Of a stretch of 17,950 bases of DNA, positions 1-7,953 are shown piece by piece; position 1 is the first letter of the stretch, and every line of letters begins with the position of its first letter. The notes below the pieces were generated by a model. It made no database searches. It saw only the letters and a program-made list of their open reading frames with translations, and had not been told where the DNA came from. The stretch lies in NCBI GenBank assembly GCA_001795165.1, contig MGNS01000051.1, forward strand, positions 25,232 through 43,181, written 5' to 3'. Position numbers and translations under genes: made by a program. This DNA is from Chloroflexi bacterium RBG_16_57_11 (GTDB taxonomy: Bacteria; Chloroflexota; Anaerolineae; Anaerolineales; UBA4823).

Positions 1-1488
1 ATATGAAATACCGAGGAGGGCCAGCGCCATCCCACGGTCTCGCAGGTAGGCTGAATCGGCAGCTTTCGGGGTGCTCAACAATGCCTGGTAGATCGTAATG
101 CTCTCCGCGACGAATCCGGCTTCCTGCCAAAAATGGAACAACGCCAAAGCAATCTTGAATCCGAGCCCGATATCGCCCTCACCTAGCGACCACTTCAGCG
201 CTGAACGGATATTGTCGATCTCCGCGGAGATGCGATCGATCCATTCAGAGATTTGGGGGGAGAGGATGCCCTCCTCGGCTCGCTCTGCCAGAAGTTTAAA
301 GTGCGCCAGGTGCCGGTCGCGCAGCCAGCATATTTCACCCGATTCGTCGAGCTTTTCCCGGACGTATTGCCACACCGGTATCAGCATGCGGTACCTGGCT
401 CGATCACTGGAACGATCATCCGCACGCTCGATAAGCGACTGGTCGATCAAGCGTTCGTGCAGATCAAGCACCGCGCCGGCGGCAATGTATGAATCGCATA
501 CCACGTGCTCGGCATCATCCAGAGTCCAGCCACCAGCAAAAATAGCCAGGCGACGAAATAACGCCTGTTCCGGCTCTGCGAGCAAAGCATAACTCCAGTC
601 AAAGGCAACACGCAGGTTATGATGGCGTTCAGCGATTACCGGACTGGTACTGCGAAGCAAACGAATTAGATCATCTAGATGCTCGGCAATCTGCTGAGGG
701 GTGAGCGTCTTCACACGCACAGCTGCCAGCTCAATGGCTAATGGAATGCCATCCAATGACCGGCATATTTGCAGAACAGCGCGCATATTGTGGCCTGTCA
801 ATGCGAATTGAGGCTGCAATGCTTTCGTCCGGTCGACGAACAAGCGTACTGATGTGCATCCTTCTAGATCCGTTAAAAATAACGGATCATCGGGGTCTAA
901 GGTCTCTAACGGGGGGATCGCCAGGATGGCCTCGCCCGGTATATTCAGCGGCGCCCGGCTGGTAGCCAGTATCTTGATCTCAGGGCAGGATTGCATGAGT
1001 GCGCCAACTAGCAGCGCGCATTCCGGAGCGAGGTGCTCACAGTTATCGACCAGCAGCAGTATCTTCGCATCCTGCAGCGCGTGGATGAGCGTTTTCCTCC
1101 AGGATGAACCGGGCGATTCACTCAGATTGAGCGTGAAGGTGATTACCTGCTCGATAAGCTTCGGGTCAGCAAGCGAGGCAAGTGAAATGAACCAGACGCC
1201 GTCCGGGAAAGGATGCCCAGGCGGGGTCTGACTATCGAGCAAATGACGCGCGGCTTCGATAGCCAGCCTGGTCTTACCAGCACCGCCAACGCCCGTGATG
1301 GTGACTAGCCGGGCGGATCTATTTTGTCCATTTGAATGAACCAGACTCGATTCAGATGTCGGGGAAGAACCACCCGCCAACATACGTTGGATCGTTGCGA
1401 TCTCACGCTCACGTCCAATGAAGCGGGTCAAAGGGTGGGGGAGGTTGCCAGGCAGCAAGGGAACCTCATTAAGAGTTATTAGGTCCAT
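1..1488 (-). CDS. AfsR/NB-ARC-type ATPase regulator, 3' end outside window
   Basis: Open on the minus strand from ATG at 1488 to the window edge (496 codons, no stop), so only the N-terminal part is seen. The protein starts with the usual lead-in of this family (LPHPLTRFIGREREI, residues about 16-30). It then has Walker A GVGGAGKT (66-73), Walker B LLLVDNCEHL (144-153), an ATSRAPL sensor motif and the GIPLAIELAA motif, followed by the winged-helix and start of the helical-repeat region. Such proteins (COG3903-like) are signal-transduction ATPases. Many carry a DNA-binding domain; none is visible N-terminally, so a LuxR-type HTH could lie in the missing C-terminus (inference). There is no Shine-Dalgarno sequence before the start; a poor -10-like AATAAT lies 6 nt upstream. 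It is divergent from the MalT-like regulator, with 218 bp between them. Confidence 0.85.
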   Translation of the reverse strand, partial: MDLITLNEVPLLPGNLPHPLTRFIGREREIATIQRMLAGGSSPTSESSLVHSNGQNRSARLVTITGVGGAGKTRLAIEAARHLLDSQTPPGHPFPDGVWFISLASLADPKLIEQVITFTLNLSESPGSSWRKTLIHALQDAKILLLVDNCEHLAPECALLVGALMQSCPEIKILATSRAPLNIPGEAILAIPPLETLDPDDPLFLTDLEGCTSVRLFVDRTKALQPQFALTGHNMRAVLQICRSLDGIPLAIELAAVRVKTLTPQQIAEHLDDLIRLLRSTSPVIAERHHNLRVAFDWSYALLAEPEQALFRRLAIFAGGWTLDDAEHVVCDSYIAAGAVLDLHERLIDQSLIERADDRSSDRARYRMLIPVWQYVREKLDESGEICWLRDRHLAHFKLLAERAEEGILSPQISEWIDRISAEIDNIRSALKWSLGEGDIGLGFKIALALFHFWQEAGFVAESITIYQALLSTPKAADSAYLRDRGMALALLGISY

Positions 1489-1603
1489 TATATCATTATT
1501 TTTTTATTACTGAATGCTGCGTTGACCTTGGAAGGGACCGCCTGGAGTGCGGACTGCCCGTCCAGGATGGAGCATTTCTCAAAGCAAACAAAAAAGTGCA
1601 ATT

Positions 1604-1643
1604 CGCCGCTCCCCATTTTGAAGTGCGGAAATGGGGAGCGGCG
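1604..1643. repeat. 15-bp perfect inverted repeat between divergent regulators
   Basis: Bases 1604-1618 are the exact reverse complement of 1629-1643, with a 10-nt loop, giving a very stable GC-rich hairpin. On the minus strand the hairpin is followed after about 8 nt by six T residues; on the plus strand no T-tract follows. It lies in the 218-bp gap between two divergently transcribed regulators. It could be a REP-like palindrome, a bidirectional transcription block or a protein-binding site; the sequence alone does not decide. Confidence 0.7.
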
Positions 1644-1694
1644 GCGAGTGTCGATGTTGTACTTAACAGAGAGGTGTGCAACACAAGCTTGTTG

Positions 1695-1709
1695 TATAAT
1701 CGATCAATG
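1695..1709 (+). promoter_or_regulatory. Consensus -10 box and leaderless start of the MalT-like regulator
   Basis: A perfect TATAAT occupies 1695-1700 and ATG begins at 1707. The expected transcription start, 6-7 nt after the -10 box, therefore coincides with the A of the ATG. There is no Shine-Dalgarno sequence. No convincing -35 hexamer is seen at 16-18 bp spacing. Two other genes in the window have the same 6-nt spacing. Confidence 0.6.
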
Positions 1710-4424
1710 GCCACTTTGGTTTTAGCCACCAAACTCTATATTCCCCTACCGCGACCCAAGGTCGTACTACGACCGCGCCTGACCGCCCGGCTCAACCAGG
1801 GTCTGGATCATAAATTGATCCTCATATCGGCCCCCGCCGGATTCGGTAAAACCACGCTGGTCAGCGAATGGGTATCAACCCTCACCCCTGGCCCCTCTCC
1901 TAGTGGGAGAGGGGAAGGAGTGAGGGTTGCCTGGTTATCGCTGGACGAAGGGGATAAGGACCCCACACGCTTTTTGGCTTACCTTGTCGCTGCTTTGCAA
2001 ACGATTGAACCGAATATTGGAGCAGGGCTTTTGGCTGTGCTCCAATCGCCTCAGCCGCCGCCAATCGAATCGATCCTGACCACTTTGCTTAATGAAGTCG
2101 CCCTCATCCCGGATAAATTTGTACTCGCTATTGACGACTACCATGTGATTGACGCCAAACCAGTCGACACGGCGACGTCCGTCGACGACGCCCTCGCCTT
2201 TCTGCTTGAGCACATGCCGCCGCGGATGCACCTGGTCATCGCCACCCGTGAGGATCCCAACCTACCCCTGGCCCGCTACCGAGCGCGTGGCCAGATGACC
2301 GAGCTGCGCGCCGCCGACCTGCGGTTTACCCCCGCCGAGGCGGCGAATTTCTTCAACCAGGTAATGGGTTTATACCTCTCAGAGGAGGACATTGCTGCTC
2401 TCGAAACCCGCACCGAGGGCTGGATTGCCGGTTTGCAGCTGGCCGCCCTTGCCCTACAAGGGTTATCATCGATCCAGGGCCAGCCAGACACAGCCGGGTT
2501 CATCCAATCTTTCACCGGCAGCCATCGTTTCGTGCTGGATTATCTGGTAGAAGAAGTCCTGCAACAACAGTCCGAAAGCGTCCAGGCATTTTTACTTCGC
2601 ACCTCTATCCTCGACCGCATATGCGGTCCACTTTGCGAGGTGGTTTTAGGCGAGCCATCGGTATCCGGGGGTGAAATGCTGGAATATCTGGAGCACCTTA
2701 ACCTGTTTATCGTCCCCCTGGACAACGAGCGGCGTTGGTACCGCTACCACCATCTCTTTGCCGAGCTGCTGCGTCATAGGCTGCAGCAAAACCCGCCCCC
2801 GCTTTCATCACACCGATTGGGTGGGAGCGTAGCCGAGTTACACATTCGCGCCAGCGAATGGTATGAAAATAATGGCCTGGAGATCGAAGCGTTTCAGCAT
2901 GCGGTTGCCGCCAATGACGTCGAGCGCGCCGCGCGCCTGATCGAAGGAAAAGGGATGCCCCTGCAATTTCGCGGCGCGTTATCCCCCGTTCTGAACTGGC
3001 TGAGGTCGCTGCCGGCGACAGAGCTGGATGCCAGACCCTCGTTGTGGGTGATGTACGCCTCGGCATTATCGATGGTCGGCCAGCTAGCCGAAGTCGAGCC
3101 GAAGCTGCAGGCCGCAGAGGCTGCCCTGCAAGGCGCCGAGCCAGACGACAGGACCCGTAATCTGATCGGCCACATTGCCGCCATCCGGGCACTATTGGCT
3201 GCCGCCCAGTACCAGCCAGAAGAGATCATCGCCCAATCACGCCGGGCTTTGGAATACCTGCACCCTGACAACCTGCCTGTTCGCACGGCAACCATCTGGA
3301 AGATAGGGATTGCCTACCAGCTTCAGGGAGACCGCCTCGCGGCCGGCCAGGCCTACAGCGAGGCCATAGCGATCAGCCAGGCTTCCGGGAACCTCATCAT
3401 CAACATCGCCGCGACCTCCGGCCTGGGGACGGTGCAAGAAAGCGAAAACCAGCTCCATCTGGCGGACAAGACCTACCAGCGTGTGCTGCAACTGGCAGGC
3501 GAGTCGTTGCAGCCGGCAACCTGCGATGCATATCTGGGCCTGGCGCGCATTGCCTACGAGTGGAACGACCTGGAAGCCGCCCAGCGGCACGGGCAAAAGA
3601 GCCTCCTCCTGGCGCGGCAGTTTCAAACTATTGACAGAGCCGTCGCCGGTGAGCTGTTTCTCGCCCGGCTGAAACTGGCCCAGGGCGACCCAGCCGGGGC
3701 AACGACTCTGTTAGCCCAAGCCGGACAGTCGGCGCGCCAGCATAACTTCACCCACCGGTTGCCGGAGATTGCAGCCGCGCAAGTGCTTGTGCTGCTTCAG
3801 CAGGGGGATCTGGCGGCAGCTGCCCCTTTGGCTCAGACACACAATCTCCCAATCAGCCTGGCCCGGGTACACCTGGCCCAGGGAAACCCCTCCGGAGCGC
3901 TGAGGCTGCTGGAGCCATTGCGCCGGCAGGCGGAAGCGAAGGGGTGGCAGGATGAACGGCTCAAGCTGAGCGTTCTACAGGCGATTGCTCACCAGGCTCA
4001 CGACCAAACGGACAGCGCTGTGGAGCTGCTCGGTGAGGCGTTGAGGCTGGCTGAGCGGGGCGGCTTCATCCGTATCTTCCTCGACGAAGGCATAGCAATG
4101 GCTCACCTCTTGTCCAATGCGGCTTTCCGCAGGACAATGCCGGTATACGTCAATATGCTTCTGGCTGCCTTTATCGCTGAGGAGCAGAACAGTAAAGCCG
4201 AATTCGGTCTACCCTTTGCCCAAATCCTGATCGAGCCGTTAAGCCAGCGCGAGCTGGAAGTGTTACAGCTCATCGCCCTGGGCCTCTCGAATCGTGAGAT
4301 CAGCCAGCGCCTCTTCCTGGCCCCGGACACAGTCAAAGGGCACAATCGTAGAATTTTTGACAAATTGCAGGTTCAGAGGCGCACCGAAGCAGTAGCCCGC
4401 GCCCATGAGCTGGGGCTGTTGTAG
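1707..4424 (+). CDS. MalT-like LuxR-family ATP-dependent transcription regulator
   Basis: 905 residues, the usual size for large STAND regulators of the MalT/LuxR type. The frame is open further upstream, but the family N-terminus (LATKLYIPLPRPKVV) starts right after ATG 1707, which also sits 6 nt after a TATAAT box. Walker A is APAGFGKT (42-49). An NTPase core with WLSLDEGD, IDDYH and ATREDP motifs follows, then WIAGLQLAAL, a long TPR-like helical region, and a C-terminal GerE/LuxR HTH from about residue 845 (LSQRELEVLQLI, LSNREISQRL, TVKGHNRRI). It probably activates transcription on binding an inducer and ATP; the inducer is unknown. Oddly, residues about 58-73 (LTPGPSPSGRGEG) are encoded by an inserted palindromic repeat. 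The downstream MDR and membrane-protein genes are plausible targets (inference). Confidence 0.92.
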   Translation: MATLVLATKLYIPLPRPKVVLRPRLTARLNQGLDHKLILISAPAGFGKTTLVSEWVSTLTPGPSPSGRGEGVRVAWLSLDEGDKDPTRFLAYLVAALQTIEPNIGAGLLAVLQSPQPPPIESILTTLLNEVALIPDKFVLAIDDYHVIDAKPVDTATSVDDALAFLLEHMPPRMHLVIATREDPNLPLARYRARGQMTELRAADLRFTPAEAANFFNQVMGLYLSEEDIAALETRTEGWIAGLQLAALALQGLSSIQGQPDTAGFIQSFTGSHRFVLDYLVEEVLQQQSESVQAFLLRTSILDRICGPLCEVVLGEPSVSGGEMLEYLEHLNLFIVPLDNERRWYRYHHLFAELLRHRLQQNPPPLSSHRLGGSVAELHIRASEWYENNGLEIEAFQHAVAANDVERAARLIEGKGMPLQFRGALSPVLNWLRSLPATELDARPSLWVMYASALSMVGQLAEVEPKLQAAEAALQGAEPDDRTRNLIGHIAAIRALLAAAQYQPEEIIAQSRRALEYLHPDNLPVRTATIWKIGIAYQLQGDRLAAGQAYSEAIAISQASGNLIINIAATSGLGTVQESENQLHLADKTYQRVLQLAGESLQPATCDAYLGLARIAYEWNDLEAAQRHGQKSLLLARQFQTIDRAVAGELFLARLKLAQGDPAGATTLLAQAGQSARQHNFTHRLPEIAAAQVLVLLQQGDLAAAAPLAQTHNLPISLARVHLAQGNPSGALRLLEPLRRQAEAKGWQDERLKLSVLQAIAHQAHDQTDSAVELLGEALRLAERGGFIRIFLDEGIAMAHLLSNAAFRRTMPVYVNMLLAAFIAEEQNSKAEFGLPFAQILIEPLSQRELEVLQLIALGLSNREISQRLFLAPDTVKGHNRRIFDKLQVQRRTEAVARAHELGLL
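1877..1928. repeat. REP/MITE-like palindrome inserted in frame in a regulator gene
   Basis: A 52-bp element with perfect 9-bp terminal inverted repeats (AACCCTCAC at 1877-1885, GTGAGGGTT at 1920-1928). Inside are 9-bp arms CCCCTCTCC (1892-1900) and GGAGAGGGG (1906-1914). Translated, it gives the LTPGPSPSGRGE signature produced by a widespread bacterial intergenic repeat when it lands in genes. It lies between the SEW motif after Walker A and the conserved VAWLSLD strand, where relatives usually have only a short loop of about 7 residues. The reading frame is kept. Confidence 0.8.
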
Positions 4425-4646
4425 TAAGGACGCCTGTTCGCCCCCAGACAACAGGCTTGCAAATACCCCAAGGCCTGTGCCAAACACTGCTGCGACCACA
4501 TTTCCCCACCCGATAAAGAAAAAACAACACCCTAACCAACACGAAAGTGTCTATCCGTAAACACCGGGTTGCGAATATACTCCTGGTACATTGATGAAGC
4601 GGCACGAACTGTCATAACCAGCCATCCCAGGTACAGGTTCAGGTTA

Positions 4647-4937
4647 ATGTCAAACGAACTCGAACTAACAAACGATGCATCTGAAGCGATGATTTATCAG
4701 ATCAGGATCAAAGGCCATTTGGGTCCTCAATGGACCGAATGGTTTGAAGACTTGACCATCACAGTCGAAGAAAACGGCGATATGCTTCTAACCGGCCCGG
4801 TGGTCGATCAGGCCGCGTTGCATGGACTGCTGAAAAAAGTGCGTGATTTAGGCATGCCATTGCTCTCGGTCAATTGCGTTGAGCCCGGTCTCGCCGATGT
4901 GTCAGAGGTCAATCCGCCAAACCAGTCAGTATCGTAG
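4647..4937 (+). CDS. Small conserved hypothetical protein (96 aa)
   Basis: 96 residues, acidic and probably soluble. The core reads IRIKGHLGPQWTEWF, then an acidic strand (LTITVEENGD), then LLTGPVVDQAALHGLLKK and LGMPLLSVN. I recognise it as a recurrent small protein of unknown function often found beside LuxR-type regulators and oxidoreductases; no catalytic motif is evident. ATG 4647 is chosen because conserved sequence starts shortly after it and it follows three tandem CAGGT(A/T) hexamers, the last giving an AGG 5-6 nt upstream. The frame is open further upstream to 4569, but that part does not look conserved. It lies 222 bp after the MalT-like regulator and 29 bp before the first MDR gene, probably in one operon with the latter. 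Confidence 0.75.
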   Translation: MSNELELTNDASEAMIYQIRIKGHLGPQWTEWFEDLTITVEENGDMLLTGPVVDQAALHGLLKKVRDLGMPLLSVNCVEPGLADVSEVNPPNQSVS

Positions 4938-4966
4938 AATGAGAAGAGAGAAGGAGCGTGCAGAAA

Positions 4967-5953
4967 ATGAAAGCGATTGTTCACACAAAATACGGAACAC
5001 CAGATGTTCTACAGCTAATCGAGGTTGATAAGCCTGCCCCCAAGGAGGATGAAGTCCTTGTAAAGATACAGGCCGCCTCCGTAAACGCCCTGGATTGGCA
5101 CCTGCTGACGGCGGACATTTTCCTGGTTCGCCTGATGGGTGAGGGGCTGCTCAGACCCAAAAACCCGAAGCTCGGCGCAGATATGTCCGGTCGAGTAGAG
5201 GCGGTTGGCAGCAACATCAAGGAGTTCCAGCCAGGTGAGGAGGTATTTGGGGATGTCGCCCCATGGGGTCTTGGCAGTTTTGCCGAGTACGTCGTAGTTC
5301 CTGAGCGCGCGCTTGTGACGAAACCGGCCAACCTGACCTTCGAGCAGGCCGCCGCCGTGCCCGTGGCAGGCTTCACGGCCCTGCAAGGGTTGCGAGATCA
5401 GGGGAAGATTCAGCCTGGGCAAAAAGTTTTAATTCAGGGAGCAGCGGGCGGGGTGGGCACGTTTGCGGTGCAGATCGCCAAGGCGTTCGGGGCGGAAGTC
5501 ACGGCCGTGTGCAGCACCCGGAACCTGGACCAGGCGCGAACGCTTGGCGCCGACCATGTGATCGACTACACCCAGGATGATTTCACCGAAAACCGACAGC
5601 AGTATGACTTAATCCTGGCTGCCAACGGATATCATCCGCTTTCCGACTACAAGCGCGCCCTGGTTCCCCAGGGGATTTATGTCATGGCTGGTGGAACCCC
5701 GGCGCAAATATTCCAGGCGATGCTGCTGGGACCCTTGATGTCAAAAAAAGATGGCAAGAAATTGGGCGGCGTATCGGCGAAAACCAAACGAGAAGACCTG
5801 CTGGTTCTCAAGGAAATGCTGGAGGCAGGAAAGATTGTGCCGGCGATCGATCGACATTACCCTTTAAGTGAGACTGCTGAAGCGCTGCGCTATCTTGGAA
5901 CTGGACACGCCCGAGCCAAAGTCGTTATTACGATGGGGGAAAACGACAAATGA
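4967..5953 (+). CDS. NAD(P)-dependent zinc-free MDR oxidoreductase (quinone-oxidoreductase-like), copy 1
   Basis: 328 residues, the normal length for the quinone oxidoreductase branch of the medium-chain dehydrogenase/reductase superfamily. An N-terminal GroES-like domain (MKAIVHTKYG, GADMSGRVEAVG, GEEVFGD) is followed by a Rossmann fold with GAAGGVG at residues 158-164. The Cys/His zinc-binding pattern of classical alcohol dehydrogenases is missing, so an NAD(P)H-dependent reduction of a quinone, enone or similar carbonyl is likely; the substrate is unknown. ATG 4967 is preferred over GTG 4958 because AGGAG at 4952-4956 is 10 nt from the ATG but only 1 nt from the GTG. Its stop overlaps the next start (ATGA), indicating translational coupling. 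Two paralogues lie downstream. Confidence 0.93.
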   Translation: MKAIVHTKYGTPDVLQLIEVDKPAPKEDEVLVKIQAASVNALDWHLLTADIFLVRLMGEGLLRPKNPKLGADMSGRVEAVGSNIKEFQPGEEVFGDVAPWGLGSFAEYVVVPERALVTKPANLTFEQAAAVPVAGFTALQGLRDQGKIQPGQKVLIQGAAGGVGTFAVQIAKAFGAEVTAVCSTRNLDQARTLGADHVIDYTQDDFTENRQQYDLILAANGYHPLSDYKRALVPQGIYVMAGGTPAQIFQAMLLGPLMSKKDGKKLGGVSAKTKREDLLVLKEMLEAGKIVPAIDRHYPLSETAEALRYLGTGHARAKVVITMGENDK

Positions 5954-6324
5954 TCATCCTGACGGATATGAAGATAACCCTTTCAGCAATTTGGGTGTGC
6001 CTGATGTTAACTTATCTGTTGGGGGATGTGCTGCGGATATTTAGCGGTGACTTTAAAGCCGGAGAAATTGGGAGCATGAAATTAACCCAGGGAATGTGGC
6101 TGGGTATCGCCATATTGATGTTGATCCCGATTGTCATGGTTTTCTTATCCCAGACGTTGGATCAGCCTGTGAATCGCTGGACCAATATCATCGTAGCCGG
6201 CTTCTTCTTTGCCTTTAATCTCATTGGATTGCCTACCTACCCCTCTGCTTATGACAAATTTTTGATCGTTGTAGGGCTTGGGTTCAACGCGTTGACGGTC
6301 TGGTATGCCTGGAAGTGGGTCTAA
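5950..6324 (+). CDS. Four-helix membrane protein, DUF6326-like
   Basis: 124 residues with four predicted membrane helices (about 9-27, 48-66, 78-97, 105-122) and an LSAIWVCLMLTYLLGDV opening that resembles DUF6326 proteins of unknown function; the family name is from memory. Its ATG overlaps the TGA of the MDR gene by 4 nt. A later ATG at 5968 is possible, but the overlap favours 5950. It is followed 2 nt later by a methyltransferase gene, so the three genes are translationally coupled. A link to membrane redox or to resistance is speculative. Confidence 0.75.
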   Translation: MIILTDMKITLSAIWVCLMLTYLLGDVLRIFSGDFKAGEIGSMKLTQGMWLGIAILMLIPIVMVFLSQTLDQPVNRWTNIIVAGFFFAFNLIGLPTYPSAYDKFLIVVGLGFNALTVWYAWKWV

Positions 6325-6326
6325 AG

Positions 6327-6956
6327 ATGAAAGCAGAAAAGTTTTGGGATTTTCTATCGGCGAATTATGATGCAGGAGAAGGGGATCCGTCTACGCGCGA
6401 GGATCTGGAAATCATCCATAAATATCTGCAGCCGGATGATTCCGTGCTGGAATATGCTTGCGGGACGGGCACGCTGGCGATTCATCTAGCCGGGCGTGTG
6501 AAAGAGATCTACGGCATCGATATCTCAGGTAAGATGATCGCGGCGGCGGAGCGCAAAACGGCAGAGCGGAAGGTAAAGAACATCCATTTTGCACACACGA
6601 CGATCTTCGAGGCTGAATATCCAAAAGAATCCTTTGATGTGGTGATGGCGTTCAACATCCTGCATTTATTAGAAGATGCCCGGCAGGCCGTGCAAAGAAT
6701 CAACCAGTTATTGAAGCCGGGAGGATTGTTCATTTCTTCAACGCCCTGTCTGGGAGAGAAAAAATCATTTGTAAACCACCTTCTTTCACCCCTGTTCATG
6801 GTTCCGAGCAGAATGGGGATTATTCCCACCGTCAAATTATTCAGAATTTCTGAATTAGAAAGTTTGATCACCCAAGGTAATTTTCAAATGGTTGAGACCA
6901 AAAAATTTATCGGCGGAATGACGGACTACTTTATTGTCACCAGAAAGACGGGTTGA
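6327..6956 (+). CDS. Class I SAM-dependent methyltransferase
   Basis: 209 residues. Motif I is EYACGTG at residues 42-48, followed by the acidic residue that binds the ribose (YGIDIS), an FDVVMAFNILHLLED segment (motif IV region) and LLKPGGLFISSTP (motif VI region). This is a typical Methyltransf_11/25 small-molecule or quinone-type methyltransferase; the substrate cannot be read from the sequence. ATG 6327 is chosen because it lies 2 nt after the previous stop; a GTG at 6315 in the same frame is possible. It is the last gene of the 4647-6956 group, and a hairpin overlaps its stop codon. Confidence 0.88.
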   Translation: MKAEKFWDFLSANYDAGEGDPSTREDLEIIHKYLQPDDSVLEYACGTGTLAIHLAGRVKEIYGIDISGKMIAAAERKTAERKVKNIHFAHTTIFEAEYPKESFDVVMAFNILHLLEDARQAVQRINQLLKPGGLFISSTPCLGEKKSFVNHLLSPLFMVPSRMGIIPTVKLFRISELESLITQGNFQMVETKKFIGGMTDYFIVTRKTG

Positions 6957-6970
6957 CGACAACCCGTTTC
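6948..6970 (+). terminator. Possible weak intrinsic terminator overlapping the methyltransferase stop
   Basis: A 7-bp stem (ACGGGTT 6948-6954 with AACCCGT 6961-6967) has a 6-nt loop and is followed by TTC. The T-tract is short, so termination may be partial. Its position at the end of a gene group supports the call. Confidence 0.4.
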
Positions 6971-7079
6971 CGAGTGAAATAGAGAACATCCAGCGTGGCG
7001 CGCGGCGGCGCCTGGAGGTCCAGGGCCCCAGTGGATAGGACGATGGCCATTATGGAAAGAATGGGGGCAAGGCGAGACG

Positions 7080-7101
7080 CACGATCACTTAATTGATCGT
7101 G
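7080..7101. repeat. 8-bp inverted repeat in the intergenic region before the redox operon
   Basis: CACGATCA (7080-7087) and TGATCGTG (7094-7101) are exact inverted copies around a 6-nt AT-rich centre. It is in the 291-bp gene-free stretch 6957-7247, about 65 bp upstream of the strong promoter. It may be an operator or hairpin; I see no gene in this stretch. Confidence 0.45.
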
Positions 7102-7165
7102 GCCAGGATTTCACCATGACCGATCCGGATGTTTGGGATGAACGGCAATGATATGTAAAATACGC

Positions 7166-7194
7166 TTGACATTATGTATTGTATATGATACTAT
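7166..7194 (+). promoter_or_regulatory. Strong sigma70-type promoter of the six-gene redox operon
   Basis: A perfect -35 TTGACA (7166-7171), a 17-bp spacer and a -10 TACTAT (7189-7194). Transcription should start near 7201, giving a leader of about 45 nt with a GAGG ribosome site before 7248. Operator-like direct repeats overlap and flank it. Confidence 0.8.
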
Positions 7195-7209
7195 ATGTCC
7201 ATTGTATAT
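7178..7209. promoter_or_regulatory. Direct-repeat operator candidate
   Basis: ATTGTATAT occurs at 7178-7186 and again at 7201-7209. Each is followed by a similar TACTAT-type tail, at a 23-bp period (about two helical turns). One copy lies in the promoter spacer and the other at the expected transcription start, so a bound repressor would block RNA polymerase. The small XRE protein encoded second in the operon is the natural candidate (inference). Confidence 0.5.
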
Positions 7210-7247
7210 TACTATTAGTAAAAATCAGCAGACAAAGCGAGGAAATG

Positions 7248-7703
7248 ATGTCCTTTCAACAAAAAAATATTGCCGTATCTTTAGCGAACTTCAGCCTGAT
7301 TTTGGGCATTTTCTTAATCAGGGTTTTTCAAATGATCCAGGAGGGAAGTTTCAATTCGACCAACGTATTTCGGCTTTGGGGAATCGTCATCGCACTCGCA
7401 GTCCTCGTAACGATTTTCGCCACAATCCTCACGCACATTGTCTCGGCGATCATCCAGGCGATAAAAACGGGTGAAGAAAACCCAAAGATTGAAGACATTG
7501 AAGACGAGCGAGACAAGCTGATTGATCTAAGAGGGACGAGGGTTACTTACTTTGTGTCCTCGATCGGGGTATTTCTTTCCATGCTGACGTTTGCCCTTGG
7601 CAAGCCGCCGCTGGTGATGTTCACCCTGCTGATCTTCTTTGGCATTGTGGCGCAGATTACTGGCGATATTTCACGGCTGTATCTGTATCGAAGGGGAACC
7701 TAA
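7248..7703 (+). CDS. DUF2178-like four-helix membrane protein
   Basis: 151 residues (152 if ATG 7245 is used). There are two hydrophobic helices in each half (about 9-26, 40-65, 95-115, 120-138), separated by an acidic linker ending in EDERDKLIDLRGTR. This linker is characteristic of a family of small membrane proteins (DUF2178-like, from memory) that are usually followed by a small XRE regulator, as here. The frame is open upstream to 7179, but the promoter's start site near 7201 and GAGG at 7239-7242 place the start at 7248 or 7245. It may be a membrane sensor or partner of the XRE protein, encoded 1 nt downstream; no function is demonstrated. Confidence 0.8.
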   Translation: MSFQQKNIAVSLANFSLILGIFLIRVFQMIQEGSFNSTNVFRLWGIVIALAVLVTIFATILTHIVSAIIQAIKTGEENPKIEDIEDERDKLIDLRGTRVTYFVSSIGVFLSMLTFALGKPPLVMFTLLIFFGIVAQITGDISRLYLYRRGT

Positions 7704-7704
7704 G

Positions 7705-7932
7705 ATGGTTAAAAATCGGATCAGAAATAATATTCGGAAATTGCGTTTTTTTCAGGATGAGATGACCCAGCAACAATTGGCTGAAAAGGTAGGCGTGACG
7801 CGACAAACTATTATCGCCATCGAACAAGAAAAATACGCCCCTTCTCTGGAGTTGGCTTTTCGCATCGCGCGGGTTTTTGACGTGCCTCTAGAAGAAGTGT
7901 TCTCTTACGAGACCGAAAATCAAGCAAAGTAA
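7705..7932 (+). CDS. Small XRE-family transcription regulator
   Basis: 75 residues, essentially a single Cro/C1-type HTH domain: IRNNIRKLR, then TQQQLAEKVGVTRQTIIAIEQ (helices 2-3), then YAPSLELAFRIARVFDVPLEEVF. The length and sequence match the YgzD/YozG-like stand-alone regulators that accompany small membrane proteins. ATG 7705 lies 1 nt after the preceding stop, so translation is coupled. The frame extends further upstream inside the previous gene but without family similarity. It probably represses its own promoter through the ATTGTATAT repeats at 7178-7209 (inference). Confidence 0.92.
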   Translation: MVKNRIRNNIRKLRFFQDEMTQQQLAEKVGVTRQTIIAIEQEKYAPSLELAFRIARVFDVPLEEVFSYETENQAK

Positions 7933-7953
7933 AGGATAAAAACGAGGAACAAA

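Noticed and set aside
98..1231. Plus-strand frames in the first 1.2 kb
   Set aside because: They lie opposite a continuous 496-codon minus-strand frame with Walker A/B motifs and lack any family resemblance.
1596..1706. N-terminal extension of the MalT-like regulator from ATG 1596
   Set aside because: The extension is encoded by the 15-bp inverted repeat and promoter region and has no family similarity. ATG 1707 fits the family start and the leaderless promoter.
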